Source: Actinomycetota bacterium
GTDB lineage: Bacteria; Zhuqueibacterota; Zhuqueibacteria; Residuimicrobiales; Krinioviventaceae
Assembly (NCBI GenBank): GCA_011682565.1
Contig: JAACEJ010000006.1
Span: 1-26,883 of the forward strand
DNA: 26,883 nt
Reading direction: 5' to 3'
Shown here: positions 1 to 7,835 of the stretch, one piece after another
Layout of the letters: every line of letters begins with the position of its first letter
Position numbering within the stretch: position 1 is the stretch's first letter
Translations under genes and position numbers: made by a program
The notes under the pieces: model-generated
Told to the model about the DNA's origin: nothing
Seen by the model: only the letters and a program-made list of their open reading frames with translations
Databases searched by the model: none

Positions 1-1
1 C

Positions 2-745
2 AAAATCACGATGACTTTGGGGTCAGGGAAAAAAACAGCGGACAAGATTGTTTTTATTCGCAAATCTAATCTTCCGTCAATTGCCGGTGTTGCCGCAATC
101 ATTATAGATGATTTTGGCTACTCTTACAATGATGTAACACAGGAATTTCTCTTTATGCAGGAGCCGTTAACCATTTCGATCATTCCCGGCCTTCCGAATA
201 CAGAGCGCGTAATGCGGCAGGCACAACTTGCGCAAAAGGAAATCCTCATCCACATGCCCATGGAGCCGTTAAATGAAAACTATGACGATCATGGCTATAC
301 CATTTTGTGCAATCAGGATCCGGGAATAATCCGCCTCAGGATTCAAAAAGCAATTTCAGAAATTCCCATCGCCGCAGGTATCAACAACCACCAGGGTTCA
401 AAAGCGACCGCCGATAGAAATGTAATGAATGTCGCGCTGCGTGAAATCAAACGCAACCATTTATTTTTCATCGACAGCCGCACAAACTCTAAAAGCGTGG
501 CCCTGGATGTTGCAAAAAAAATACATCTTGCCTCCGCAGCTAATCAAATGTTCATCGACGCCCGGGAAGACGAAGACTTTATGGAAACACAAATGAAGCG
601 CCTGGCGGATACGGCAAATAGAAACGGCAGGGTGATCGGTATTGCTCACGTGCGTAAAAAGACGCTCCAGGTTCTCAAAAGAATGTTGCCCGAATTAGAA
701 ACGCATGGCGTCCGATTGGTTCCGGTTTCCAAATTGGTCAGGTAA
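2..745 (+). CDS. Divergent polysaccharide deacetylase family protein (5' end outside window)
   Basis: The reading frame is open to the left edge of the window, so the gene is probably cut at its 5' end; the first ATG inside is at 11. The visible part matches the divergent polysaccharide deacetylase family (DUF610/YibQ type, NodB-like barrel). It shows an AAIIIDDFG block early, then HMPMEP, GINNHQGS, FIDSRT, and a late IAH followed by a C-terminal VRLVPVSKLV segment. The paired acidic residues in IDDFG and the histidines of HMP and NNHQGS are the expected metal/active-site positions of this fold. In proteobacteria such genes often sit beside envC and ctpA peptidoglycan-processing genes, so a cell-envelope role is plausible, but the neighbours here do not test this. 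No signal peptide can be judged because the N-terminus is missing. It is the only plus-strand gene and converges on the next gene with a 56-base gap. Confidence 0.85.
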   Translation, partial: KITMTLGSGKKTADKIVFIRKSNLPSIAGVAAIIIDDFGYSYNDVTQEFLFMQEPLTISIIPGLPNTERVMRQAQLAQKEILIHMPMEPLNENYDDHGYTILCNQDPGIIRLRIQKAISEIPIAAGINNHQGSKATADRNVMNVALREIKRNHLFFIDSRTNSKSVALDVAKKIHLASAANQMFIDAREDEDFMETQMKRLADTANRNGRVIGIAHVRKKTLQVLKRMLPELETHGVRLVPVSKLVR

Positions 746-801
746 GCTTTTGCACTAAAAAGATATTTGCCTAATCACATAAAATATCGTAAATCCGGGT
801 T

Positions 802-1929
802 TTACTCTCTCCTTTTTTTAACAGTAAACTTTTCAATAATCTCACCATTAATATCAATCGCCGTCAATGTAGCGTTCTCCAGCCCTACATCCACAGTCAT
901 AAAGTGTTCGATTTTTTTAAATTTAACTGTTTCGGGCTGCAGAGCATCCGTATCATACAGCCCGGCGCCACCACCGGCAGTTGTGACATAATGAGTCCCG
1001 CCGCTGAAAGCATGATGATAATGATGATCATGGCCGTTTAAAATAACCTGAACATGATGGCGTTCAAAAATATCGCCCCAAAATTTACGGCGCATTTTAG
1101 TTTCCGCCACACGACTTTTTTTGATGCTGAACAAAGGTTTGTGAAAGAAAACAAAAATAAACCCTGCCTGGTTATTCAGCGTTAAAACATTCTCAACCCA
1201 TGCCTTTTCCTTTTGAAGATAGGCCAAATCAATTTTCTCCCAAAAAGCCTCGCGAGCACTGCCCTGGAGATATGCCGGGGTCTGGTGTTCAGGCCCTTCG
1301 CTATCAAGGACAATAAACAGGGCATCGCCTACGCTGAAAAAATAATAGTGCTCGTTTCCCGGCAGATCAAAAAAGTTGAAATAATTTTTAGAATCTTTTT
1401 CATGATTACCCAGCACCGAAAAATACGGCGTATGCCGCATTAGTTCATGGTTGATCTGAAAAAAAGTTTGCCATTCCTGAATATCGTTGCCGTTGCCGAC
1501 AAGGTCGCCGGTATTAACAACAAACATCGGCTTTTGCTTGATGATCATGTTGACAATTTTTTGATGAATTTTATGACGCGAGCGCGTATCGCCCAGGACG
1601 GCAAAACGAAAAGGCTGAATTTTTTTGGGGAATGTCGTAAAAGTACCTTTTCCTTCAGCAGAACCGTCGCCAAGGACATCATATTGATACGTTGTATTCG
1701 GTTGCAGGCGGGCAAGGCGAATTTGATGTTGCTGAAACGACGGTATTTGGACAGACTTGCCGTCCGGCGCTGTGATCTTTGATTCCCCGGCCAAAGTTGA
1801 CCAACAGATAGTTACACCATCGTATGACATGTTTTGCAAATAAGGTCCAATGGCAATACGTTTCGTGCCCTGCGCAAATAAAATTGTGGCTAAAAGAATA
1901 ATCCACAGCGTATTTTTGATGATTCTCAT
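802..1929 (-). CDS. Exported metallophosphoesterase with purple-acid-phosphatase-like N-terminal domain
   Basis: A 375-residue calcineurin-like phosphoesterase. Residues 1-20 form a signal peptide (basic start, hydrophobic core, ending in LFAQG), so the protein should act outside the cytoplasm. Residues of about 22-100 resemble the fibronectin-III-like N-terminal domain of purple acid phosphatases (IAIGPYLQNMSYDGVTICWST, then LQPNTTYQYDVLGDG). The catalytic domain carries the metal-binding blocks in order: LGDTR, NTGDLVGNG, LGNHE, FFHKP and LNGHDHHYH. The start is backed by a strong AAGGAG ribosome-binding site just upstream of ATG 1929. The substrate cannot be told from sequence; phosphomonoesters or phosphodiesters are both possible. 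It lies 104 bases beyond the lipoprotein hydrolase gene and could be transcribed with it. Confidence 0.9.
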   Translation of the reverse strand: MRIIKNTLWIILLATILFAQGTKRIAIGPYLQNMSYDGVTICWSTLAGESKITAPDGKSVQIPSFQQHQIRLARLQPNTTYQYDVLGDGSAEGKGTFTTFPKKIQPFRFAVLGDTRSRHKIHQKIVNMIIKQKPMFVVNTGDLVGNGNDIQEWQTFFQINHELMRHTPYFSVLGNHEKDSKNYFNFFDLPGNEHYYFFSVGDALFIVLDSEGPEHQTPAYLQGSAREAFWEKIDLAYLQKEKAWVENVLTLNNQAGFIFVFFHKPLFSIKKSRVAETKMRRKFWGDIFERHHVQVILNGHDHHYHHAFSGGTHYVTTAGGGAGLYDTDALQPETVKFKKIEHFMTVDVGLENATLTAIDINGEIIEKFTVKKRRE

Positions 1930-2033
1930 TTCTTCTCCTTTAAAATATATTTGGTGAATTCGTTATTCCGTCTCGCCCCGCCGAAGGGCATCGCCTGGTC
2001 TTTATGCGATTGTGTTCTTTACTTTTCGGAAAA

Positions 2034-4151
2034 TTACGGCATCCGCTGCAACCCTTCCCAGTGCACATTCCAACTGCCGTCCTGCGGAAAACCCGGTGCA
2101 TGTACATTCGGAGCGCCGTCCCAGCCTGCGGCCATCATGGCCACGGCTGTGAGCAGTCCGCCATTACCAGGCAAATAAAGCGGCAAGTGTTTCACCTGAT
2201 AATTGTGACCGTTGAGCAAATAACGATTTTTACCCGAGTCCATGAGCAGCGCATCGACAGCCAGTTCCGGTTCGCCGACCCGCGCAGCGGTCATGGCTGT
2301 CAATGGAAAATCCCAGCCCCAGGTACTTTCCCAGTTCCAGGTTTGCATTACCTTTTTTAGGGTGCGACGCATTGTTTCGGCATCGACGACATTTCCCGGC
2401 AACATACCGTAAGCGCCGAGCAGCGACGGATGGCCGACGCGCCGGCCGCCTTTACCAAAAGTATTCATGGCTGTTTCGGCATTTACATACAGGCCGTTTT
2501 TAACAGGCAGCGGCGACAAATGCGTTCTGACGCGTTCCCATTTTTCATCGCGCGGCAAACCCAACCGTTCCCGCCATTTCTGCGCTGTTTCCAGTCCCCA
2601 TGCCCAGTATGCCAGTTCAAAAGTCGGGTTCATCGTTGTGGCCGCCGGATGTTTTTCCTGCGCCGGGATCAGCGGCGGGCCAAGGACATAGCGTTTATTC
2701 GATTCATCCCACCAGGCATAAGAAGCCATGAACTCGGCGGATTCAAAAACAATCTCTTTGTATTTTTCCAGTGTTTCCCGATCGGGATGCATTCGGTAAA
2801 GCAATTCGGCATAATAGATGGGATGGGGCTGTTGCCAGATCAAAAACACGCCCACACTGGAAGGCCCTTCGCGCCCGTCCGGGCCAACCATTTTGGGCCA
2901 GCGCACACCGGAATAGCCCTGCAGTCTGGCCATCCATTTGGCGCGCGGCAAAATAGACTGATACCAGGGCATAGTCTTTTCCAGAGTCTCGTAATGCCCC
3001 CAAAGAACAAACTGCACGGCATGCCACCAGTGCATCTCCAGATGCGGCTTGCCATACCAACTATTGCAAGTCAGACCTGTTTCCTGCGGCGGAAGCGGAC
3101 CACTGCTGTTGATTTTTATAAGGTATTGCGAAAGCACAATCCGCCGCTCCAGTTCTTTTGCCCGAGGGTCTTTACTTGCCGACAAATCGACAGCACCGCC
3201 GGTTGTCCAGTATTTTTGCCATAAAGCAGCTAAAGTATGCTGTGTTTCATCGGCTCCGGGAATATCGATATGAGTCGGGTCTTTTGAAAACAGGGTCGAG
3301 AGTTCAAAGGTCTCTGCACTTGCGGGAGTAAAAACAAAGCGGTGTTTCGCTGTCTTTTTCATACTGCCCTTTCCGCTCCAGCCAATGCTTGCATAATAGG
3401 TTTCACTATCGAGGGTACATTTTAAATCGATCCGGTTTTCAGTTCTTTCAAAAACTTGCGTTTTATAACGATCCGGGTGTGTCCAGTCCGAAGCATCGGG
3501 GCCCCAGTTCTCGGAACCATAGGGAAATTCAATGACAACCTGCAACTGTCCGGCCTTAAGCAACGGACTTTTTACCCGAACCGAGACCGCATCTTTTTTG
3601 CCATGCACGGCTGTCTCCACCCGAACAGGTTGGTCTTCAATCTCAAAATAACTGCTCAAAAGGCCGTTCCATAAATCCAGAGTCTGGCGGATATTTTGCG
3701 CGTCCTGAATTTCGACCCGAGTCCCGTCGCGCTTTTTCAAAACGAATCCAATACGTCCAAGATTCAGGCGGTGGGGATTGGCGCGCAACCATTCCGTTTC
3801 CGCTGTGCCGCGTTTGGAAGCATAGGGCACCTGCCGACCATGGGAATCATAGTATTGCAACTCATCTTTTAGCGCATACTTTTCTCCGCCGGGCATGGAA
3901 TGCCAGCCCCAATGCGATTGGGTTAAAACGGGAATTCCATGCTCGTAAAAATCCGGCCAAGTCTGCAAGCCGGTAAAATCCGCAGTAAAAGCAAAATTGC
4001 CGTTGCCGACAGAAAGCACAGCCAGCGAATCCGCTGCAACAACGGTCGGGTTGTGACGTTTGACCAGCGCCTCACGGTCGATTTTACTTGTTTGATTTGA
4101 ACAGCTTTGCAATAATAAAATCAATGCTATAAAAACCACGAATCGGTTCAT
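2034..4151 (-). CDS. Six-hairpin glycosidase-like lipoprotein
   Basis: A 705-residue protein with a lipoprotein signal: a hydrophobic stretch from residue 4 to 14, then LQSC with Cys17 as the lipid-acceptor. It is therefore likely anchored in a membrane facing the periplasm or outside. The N-terminal third looks like a beta-rich carbohydrate-binding or super-sandwich domain (VGNGNFAFTADFTGLQTWP). The C-terminal half is helical and aromatic-rich, with blocks such as NSWYGKPHLEMHWWHAVQF, GVRWPKMVGPDGREGPSS, FLIWQQPHPIYYAELLYR and WESTWGWDFPLTAMTAARVG. This is typical of (alpha/alpha)6-barrel glycoside hydrolases and phosphorylases related to GH65 and GH95. I could not assign an exact GH family, substrate or catalytic acid. 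The ribosome-binding site is weak. The neighbouring URO-D-like and phosphoesterase genes do not point to a known polysaccharide locus. Confidence 0.75.
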   Translation of the reverse strand: MNRFVVFIALILLLQSCSNQTSKIDREALVKRHNPTVVAADSLAVLSVGNGNFAFTADFTGLQTWPDFYEHGIPVLTQSHWGWHSMPGGEKYALKDELQYYDSHGRQVPYASKRGTAETEWLRANPHRLNLGRIGFVLKKRDGTRVEIQDAQNIRQTLDLWNGLLSSYFEIEDQPVRVETAVHGKKDAVSVRVKSPLLKAGQLQVVIEFPYGSENWGPDASDWTHPDRYKTQVFERTENRIDLKCTLDSETYYASIGWSGKGSMKKTAKHRFVFTPASAETFELSTLFSKDPTHIDIPGADETQHTLAALWQKYWTTGGAVDLSASKDPRAKELERRIVLSQYLIKINSSGPLPPQETGLTCNSWYGKPHLEMHWWHAVQFVLWGHYETLEKTMPWYQSILPRAKWMARLQGYSGVRWPKMVGPDGREGPSSVGVFLIWQQPHPIYYAELLYRMHPDRETLEKYKEIVFESAEFMASYAWWDESNKRYVLGPPLIPAQEKHPAATTMNPTFELAYWAWGLETAQKWRERLGLPRDEKWERVRTHLSPLPVKNGLYVNAETAMNTFGKGGRRVGHPSLLGAYGMLPGNVVDAETMRRTLKKVMQTWNWESTWGWDFPLTAMTAARVGEPELAVDALLMDSGKNRYLLNGHNYQVKHLPLYLPGNGGLLTAVAMMAAGWDGAPNVHAPGFPQDGSWNVHWEGLQRMP

Positions 4152-4333
4152 GCGAACATCCAGTCTGGCTTTTTCATAATACGGTTTTGTAAATTCTTAA
4201 TTATTTTTCAAGTTACTTTCGTTTTCCACTCTTGCCCAGGACACGCGGTGCAAATCCATAAAGAGGCCGCACTCCAAAAGTTGGACGACCTGACCGAATT
4301 GAAATCTCCCGCTCGTCGGCTGGAGAAATTTCT
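4152..4333. other. Intergenic spacer with no supported gene
   Basis: These 182 bases separate the URO-D-like gene from the lipoprotein hydrolase gene on the minus strand. I see no clear hairpin terminator. A plus-strand frame without ATG stays open here and reads protein-like for about 35 codons around 4248-4345, but it ends soon after and has no start; it may be chance or decayed coding sequence. Confidence 0.5.
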
Positions 4334-5500
4334 CTACACACAACCCGGAACGTTTGCCACGCCTCGCAATTCCCGACTCACTTTTGTCAGCCGCTCGTAA
4401 TCTTTTCTCGTAACATCCTCAGGAACACCGCCGGAATCCATAAAAATAAAGCGTTTGTATTTTCTTGCCAATGCAGCCATTTGCGACATATAGGTTTCCT
4501 GTTGTTCGGCCGGCCAATACCAAAATTTTGTGGGAAATCCACCGACAACGACAAATTTTTGCGCGTACTCCCGCAGTACTTGCTCAATATCCCAGTTTTC
4601 CTCGGGATCAAACGGATTGATAAAATCAAATCCGCAATCTACAAAATCGTCGAGAATTTCCTGGTTTGCCCCATGAGAATGTAAATGAACAGTAGCGCCC
4701 ATTTCATGGGCTTTATCGCACAATTTTTTATGCCAGGGTTTGATAAAAGTTCGATAATGAAGCGGAGACATCAGCAAGGCTTCCTTCGATCCCAAATCGT
4801 CACAAAACGTGATGCAATCGGCCCCCGCTTTTATCATACTTTCAGCAGCAAGCAGATTCCACGTTCCCAGGCGCTCCATCATGGCATGAATTAATTCCGG
4901 GTCGGTGATAAGAGAGATGAGGACATCCTGATAGTCCATTAAAAAATAGTGCATGGCGGAAAAAAATCCGTTGAGCGAACCGACAACGTACTCGCCTTTA
5001 CTTTTGAGATAGTGAGCGTCCTCGGCAAATCCTTTGTATCGGTTCGGATCGACAGGATCCGGCAATTGCAATTTTTTCAAATCATCCAAAGTCTTAACCG
5101 GATGGTCGTAACTGTGGTAAAAATGGGGGTGAAACTGTATCTTTGCCAGAACACCGGTTTCAAATTCTGCAATAAAGCCGTTTTCAATACGCTCTTTAAT
5201 TCTGACAAAAAACTCTCCCGGGCCGCCATGCCCGAAAGAAATATTTGCCCCTTTGCCAAGACAGGCAAAACAGCGGCCGGTGTAATTATTGAATGTGATC
5301 ATTTTATCCAACTGCTCCGGCCCCATTGCACTGCTGTCGAACTCGTCCGAAACATCATACCACCACATTTTATCGTAATGACAATATTCCGGCGTCAAAT
5401 CCCGCGCTGTTTCGCTGTTAAAAAAGCCCATCCAGTGCTGAGCTATGGGCACATCTTTTTCCCCTTTGATGATGGCTTGAATCCATTCTCTTTTTGTCAT
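4334..5500 (-). CDS. Uroporphyrinogen decarboxylase superfamily protein, not a typical HemE
   Basis: A 388-residue protein of the URO-D/MtaA-like TIM-barrel superfamily. Recognisable parts are the N-terminal MTKREWIQAIIKGEKDVPIAQHWMGFF segment, the central GADCITFCDDLGSKEALLMSP block, the barrel-end ATVHLHSHGANQEILDDFVDCGFDFINPFDP, and GGFPTKFW. True haem-pathway HemE has an N-terminal arginine-rich PxWxMRQAGR segment, which is absent. Relatives that transfer methyl groups to corrinoids or thiols usually have His-x-Cys in the barrel-end motif. Here that Cys position is His or Ser (HLHSHG), so the usual zinc-thiolate arrangement is doubtful. The substrate is unknown. Such paralogues are common beside sugar-degradation genes, and the next gene downstream is a glycosidase-like lipoprotein. 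The start ATG at 5500 has only a poor ribosome-binding site. Confidence 0.8.
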   Translation of the reverse strand: MTKREWIQAIIKGEKDVPIAQHWMGFFNSETARDLTPEYCHYDKMWWYDVSDEFDSSAMGPEQLDKMITFNNYTGRCFACLGKGANISFGHGGPGEFFVRIKERIENGFIAEFETGVLAKIQFHPHFYHSYDHPVKTLDDLKKLQLPDPVDPNRYKGFAEDAHYLKSKGEYVVGSLNGFFSAMHYFLMDYQDVLISLITDPELIHAMMERLGTWNLLAAESMIKAGADCITFCDDLGSKEALLMSPLHYRTFIKPWHKKLCDKAHEMGATVHLHSHGANQEILDDFVDCGFDFINPFDPEENWDIEQVLREYAQKFVVVGGFPTKFWYWPAEQQETYMSQMAALARKYKRFIFMDSGGVPEDVTRKDYERLTKVSRELRGVANVPGCV

Positions 5501-5876
5501 GGTGTGCCAGACTTTCCTTGTTTAAAATGAATTGAATTTTTACTTGAATCCGAACCGACAGCAACGGATAAAAGAACCCAACGGATGTTAAATACCATCA
5601 TTTTATGATTCATGTTTTCCACACTGTATTCCTTATTCCTTCATATACTTGTTGAGGGTTAAAATGTAACAAATGATTGTCATTGCGAGGAGTGAGGAAC
5701 GAACGACGTAGCAATCTCATAACTGCCTGTTAAGCATGAGATTGCTTCGCTCCACTCCGTTTCGCTCGCAATGACATGCCCCCAAAAGTCATGTTACAAA
5801 CTAATCCGTAACTATTATAAATCATAAATCCTTGTTCGTAAATCAATCTATTTATTAGCGAATGGACCGAGGTGAA
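5501..5876. other. 376-base gene-free region containing palindromic repeat copy 1
   Basis: The part next to the URO-D-like gene (5501-5650) is AT-rich, with no frame I would support and no clear promoter. The centre is occupied by the palindromic repeat at 5678-5776, flanked by a wider inverted pair, tgtaaca at 5665-5671 and tgttaca at 5792-5798. The remainder up to the M20 peptidase stop (5877) shows nothing I can name. Confidence 0.7.
5678..5776. repeat. Dispersed palindromic repeat, copy 1 (99 bases)
   Basis: The element is bounded by perfect 12-base inverted ends, tgtcattgcgag and ctcgcaatgaca. Inside lies a second perfect stem, gcaatctcat against atgagattgc, so nearly the whole element can fold into one long hairpin. 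It is closely matched by copy 2 at 12036-12145. The similarity also extends left of the inverted end (ttaaaatgtaacaaat precedes both copies). The look is that of the small non-coding palindromic repeats scattered between genes in many bacterial genomes. No transposase is present in the window, so any mobility would depend on an enzyme elsewhere. Confidence 0.9.
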
Positions 5877-7112
5877 CTAGTGCATAAAAACATGCGCCAG
5901 CACTTTGGCATCGCTTAGAGTATTGGAGATCAATGCAAATTCGTTGGGCTGGTGCGCCGTATCTTCGATTGTTCCCCAAACGGCTGCGGGGAAACCTGCC
6001 TCGCGAAAAATAGCCGCGACTGTACCGCCGCCAATGCCGATCGTCTTTGCTTCGAGACCTTTGACTTGCCGAATAGCATTTCTGAGCGCCATGACAACGG
6101 CAGCATCGTTTGCTGTTGACGGTGCCGCTTCCGCTTTTTGCGGTGAAGAAATTTCAATGTCCACGCCAAATTGCTTTTCGATCTCATCGGCTATGCTGCG
6201 AATTTTCGCCTCAACTTTTTCAAGCGGGTATTGCGGGAGGATTCTGCAATCGAGGTAGAAAACATCTTCTCCCGGAATCGTATTTACATTCGGTACATTG
6301 CTTTCTTTTTTCGTCGGTTCAAAAGTGCTGATCGGCGGGTCGAATACTTTATCGCGGGCATTGAAAATTTCATGCAATTGATCAAGTTTGACGATCAAAT
6401 GCGCTGCAGCACGGTGCGCATTAACGCCCTGCTCCGGCGTCGAAGCATGACATTGCTTTCCCTTTGTGTAAAATCTCAGCCACAAAATGCTTTTCTCCGC
6501 CACCTCTATGGTTTCGCCTTTCGGATCTCCGGCATCCGGGACAATGATCAAATCATCGGGCTTAAACTCATCCCGGCAATTCTGCATAACATAATCCAGG
6601 CCGTATTTGCTGCCGGTTTCTTCATCCGCAACAAGCGCAAGGCCAATATTGTGCGTTGGCGTGATGCCTGCTTCTTTCAAAGCTTTGAGTGCAAGAAAAG
6701 CAGAGACAAATCCCTGGTTGTTGTCTTCAACCCCGCGACCGATGAGGGTATCGCCGTCCACAACAAGCGAAAAAGGATCGGATTTCCACAGCTTTAAATC
6801 GCCGGCCGGAACGACATCGAGATGCGCCATAACCCAGATTGTCACATCCTGATTTTGACCGAAAATTTTCGCCAAAATGTTCGGTCGCACTTTTGAGGAA
6901 ACTCTTTCATCCGCTGCATTGCATTCTTTTATTTCATCAAAGCCAATCTGATCGAGCAGTTGCTTGACATAACCGGCCTTTTCCAATTCACCGTCGCCGC
7001 CGCTCTCCGGGCCCATGGCCTTGAAAGAAACCAGGCGCTTTTGGATTTGAACAACCTCGTCTTTATAATCATCAATTTTTCGGCTTACGTTAGCAAACTC
7101 TTCTTTAGTCAT
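5877..7112 (-). CDS. M20-family metallopeptidase (ArgE/DapE/dipeptidase type)
   Basis: A 411-residue cytosolic zinc hydrolase of the M20 family. The metal ligands appear in order: MAHLDVVPAGD (His, with its paired Asp), GRGVEDNNQGFVSAFLALKAL (bridging Asp), LVADEETGSKYG (catalytic Glu and metal Glu), a VPDAGD block, and a late GTIEDTAHQPNE (last His ligand). A dimerisation-type lid lies between about residues 190 and 310. The DNNQG and ADEETGSKYG forms resemble the M20 dipeptidase/succinyl-diaminopimelate-desuccinylase-like group more than ArgE, but substrate cannot be fixed. The ATG at 7112 is preceded by AAAGGACGG, a good ribosome-binding site, 12 bases after the WbqC-like gene, so the two are probably cotranscribed. 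Confidence 0.88.
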   Translation of the reverse strand: MTKEEFANVSRKIDDYKDEVVQIQKRLVSFKAMGPESGGDGELEKAGYVKQLLDQIGFDEIKECNAADERVSSKVRPNILAKIFGQNQDVTIWVMAHLDVVPAGDLKLWKSDPFSLVVDGDTLIGRGVEDNNQGFVSAFLALKALKEAGITPTHNIGLALVADEETGSKYGLDYVMQNCRDEFKPDDLIIVPDAGDPKGETIEVAEKSILWLRFYTKGKQCHASTPEQGVNAHRAAAHLIVKLDQLHEIFNARDKVFDPPISTFEPTKKESNVPNVNTIPGEDVFYLDCRILPQYPLEKVEAKIRSIADEIEKQFGVDIEISSPQKAEAAPSTANDAAVVMALRNAIRQVKGLEAKTIGIGGGTVAAIFREAGFPAAVWGTIEDTAHQPNEFALISNTLSDAKVLAHVFMH

Positions 7113-7124
7113 TTGTCCGTCCTT

Positions 7125-7832
7125 TCAAAATTGATCCAACACGATGCTGCGTTTCAAAATGGAAGCACTCATTTCACCTTCGTTAAACAGCAAATCCAGC
7201 ACCGACAAAGAATCCACAAAACCTGCAAACTGCTGATGATATTTTACAGGCCGGAAATCATAAAGTTTTAGCGAGAAATTTTTTGCCCGGATTTTATTCT
7301 GATCAAAGAGTTCTTTTTCAAAAGGTTCAAAAAGAAAAGTATCACAGCCGGTCTCTTTTAGCCAGGACAGGACGCGATCGGTACGATCGGCAACGCCGGG
7401 TAACTTGCTGCTTTTAATAAATTCTGCTTTAAGCGGAATTTTCCCCCGATAAAACAGCATTGACTCTTCCAGCAATTCCGCCAACAGGTTCCATCTGCTG
7501 TCAAGGATTCTTGAAAGTTCATCAATATAATAAAAATAATAGGGTGAATTGCAATAATTATTTTTCAGAGTTTTGAAATGATTCTTCGCCCACCGCGTAT
7601 GATTATCAATCCTCACTTTTTCAATTTGCTGCGCCGAAAGACCGCGAGTCAAAGCGGGCACAGTCAACCAGCGCCCCCCATCTATGGTTTTTATTTTCAT
7701 CCGGTTAATCGTGGCACCCTTTTTAAAGAGAAAGGTGTCGGCCCAGACGACAATGTCCGATACAAGGATTTTTCCGCACATTGAAACGGATGGGAAATAG
7801 GAAGGTTGTATAACTGAAAGGATCACATCCAT
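7125..7832 (-). CDS. WbqC-like family protein
   Basis: A 235-residue protein matching the WbqC-like family (first noted in O-antigen/polysaccharide loci). The typical start SVIQPSYFPSVSMCGKILVSDIVVWADTF is followed by FKKGATINRMKIKT, WLTVPAL, VRIDNHTRWAKNHFKTLKNNY, and near the C-terminus SVLDLLFNEG. The biochemical activity of the family is not settled, so I give only the family. It lies three bases after the JAMM-helicase stop codon and 12 bases before the M20 peptidase start, so it is embedded in that transcription unit. A TTAGGG sequence just before ATG 7832 may serve as ribosome-binding site. There are no signal peptide or membrane segments. Confidence 0.85.
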   Translation of the reverse strand: MDVILSVIQPSYFPSVSMCGKILVSDIVVWADTFLFKKGATINRMKIKTIDGGRWLTVPALTRGLSAQQIEKVRIDNHTRWAKNHFKTLKNNYCNSPYYFYYIDELSRILDSRWNLLAELLEESMLFYRGKIPLKAEFIKSSKLPGVADRTDRVLSWLKETGCDTFLFEPFEKELFDQNKIRAKNFSLKLYDFRPVKYHQQFAGFVDSLSVLDLLFNEGEMSASILKRSIVLDQF

Positions 7833-7835
7833 ACC

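Noticed and set aside
789..830. Possible terminator between the converging genes (gtaaa/tttac stem then a T-rich run)
   Set aside because: The stem is only five A/T-rich pairs and overlaps the phosphoesterase stop codon; too weak to call.
2430..3224. Long open frame (264 codons) on the plus strand inside the glycosidase-like gene
   Set aside because: It lies wholly opposite a well-supported coding region, its product is rich in Arg/Pro/Phe without motifs, and no ribosome-binding site or neighbour supports it.
4209..4400. Plus-strand frame without ATG reading protein-like between the hydrolase and URO-D-like genes
   Set aside because: No start codon, no recognisable family, and its end overlaps the well-supported URO-D-like gene; a decayed gene fragment is possible but not demonstrable.
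4334..5500. HemE (haem biosynthesis uroporphyrinogen decarboxylase)
   Set aside because: The fold matches, but the N-terminal PxWxMRQAGR region required for HemE is missing and no other haem gene is nearby.
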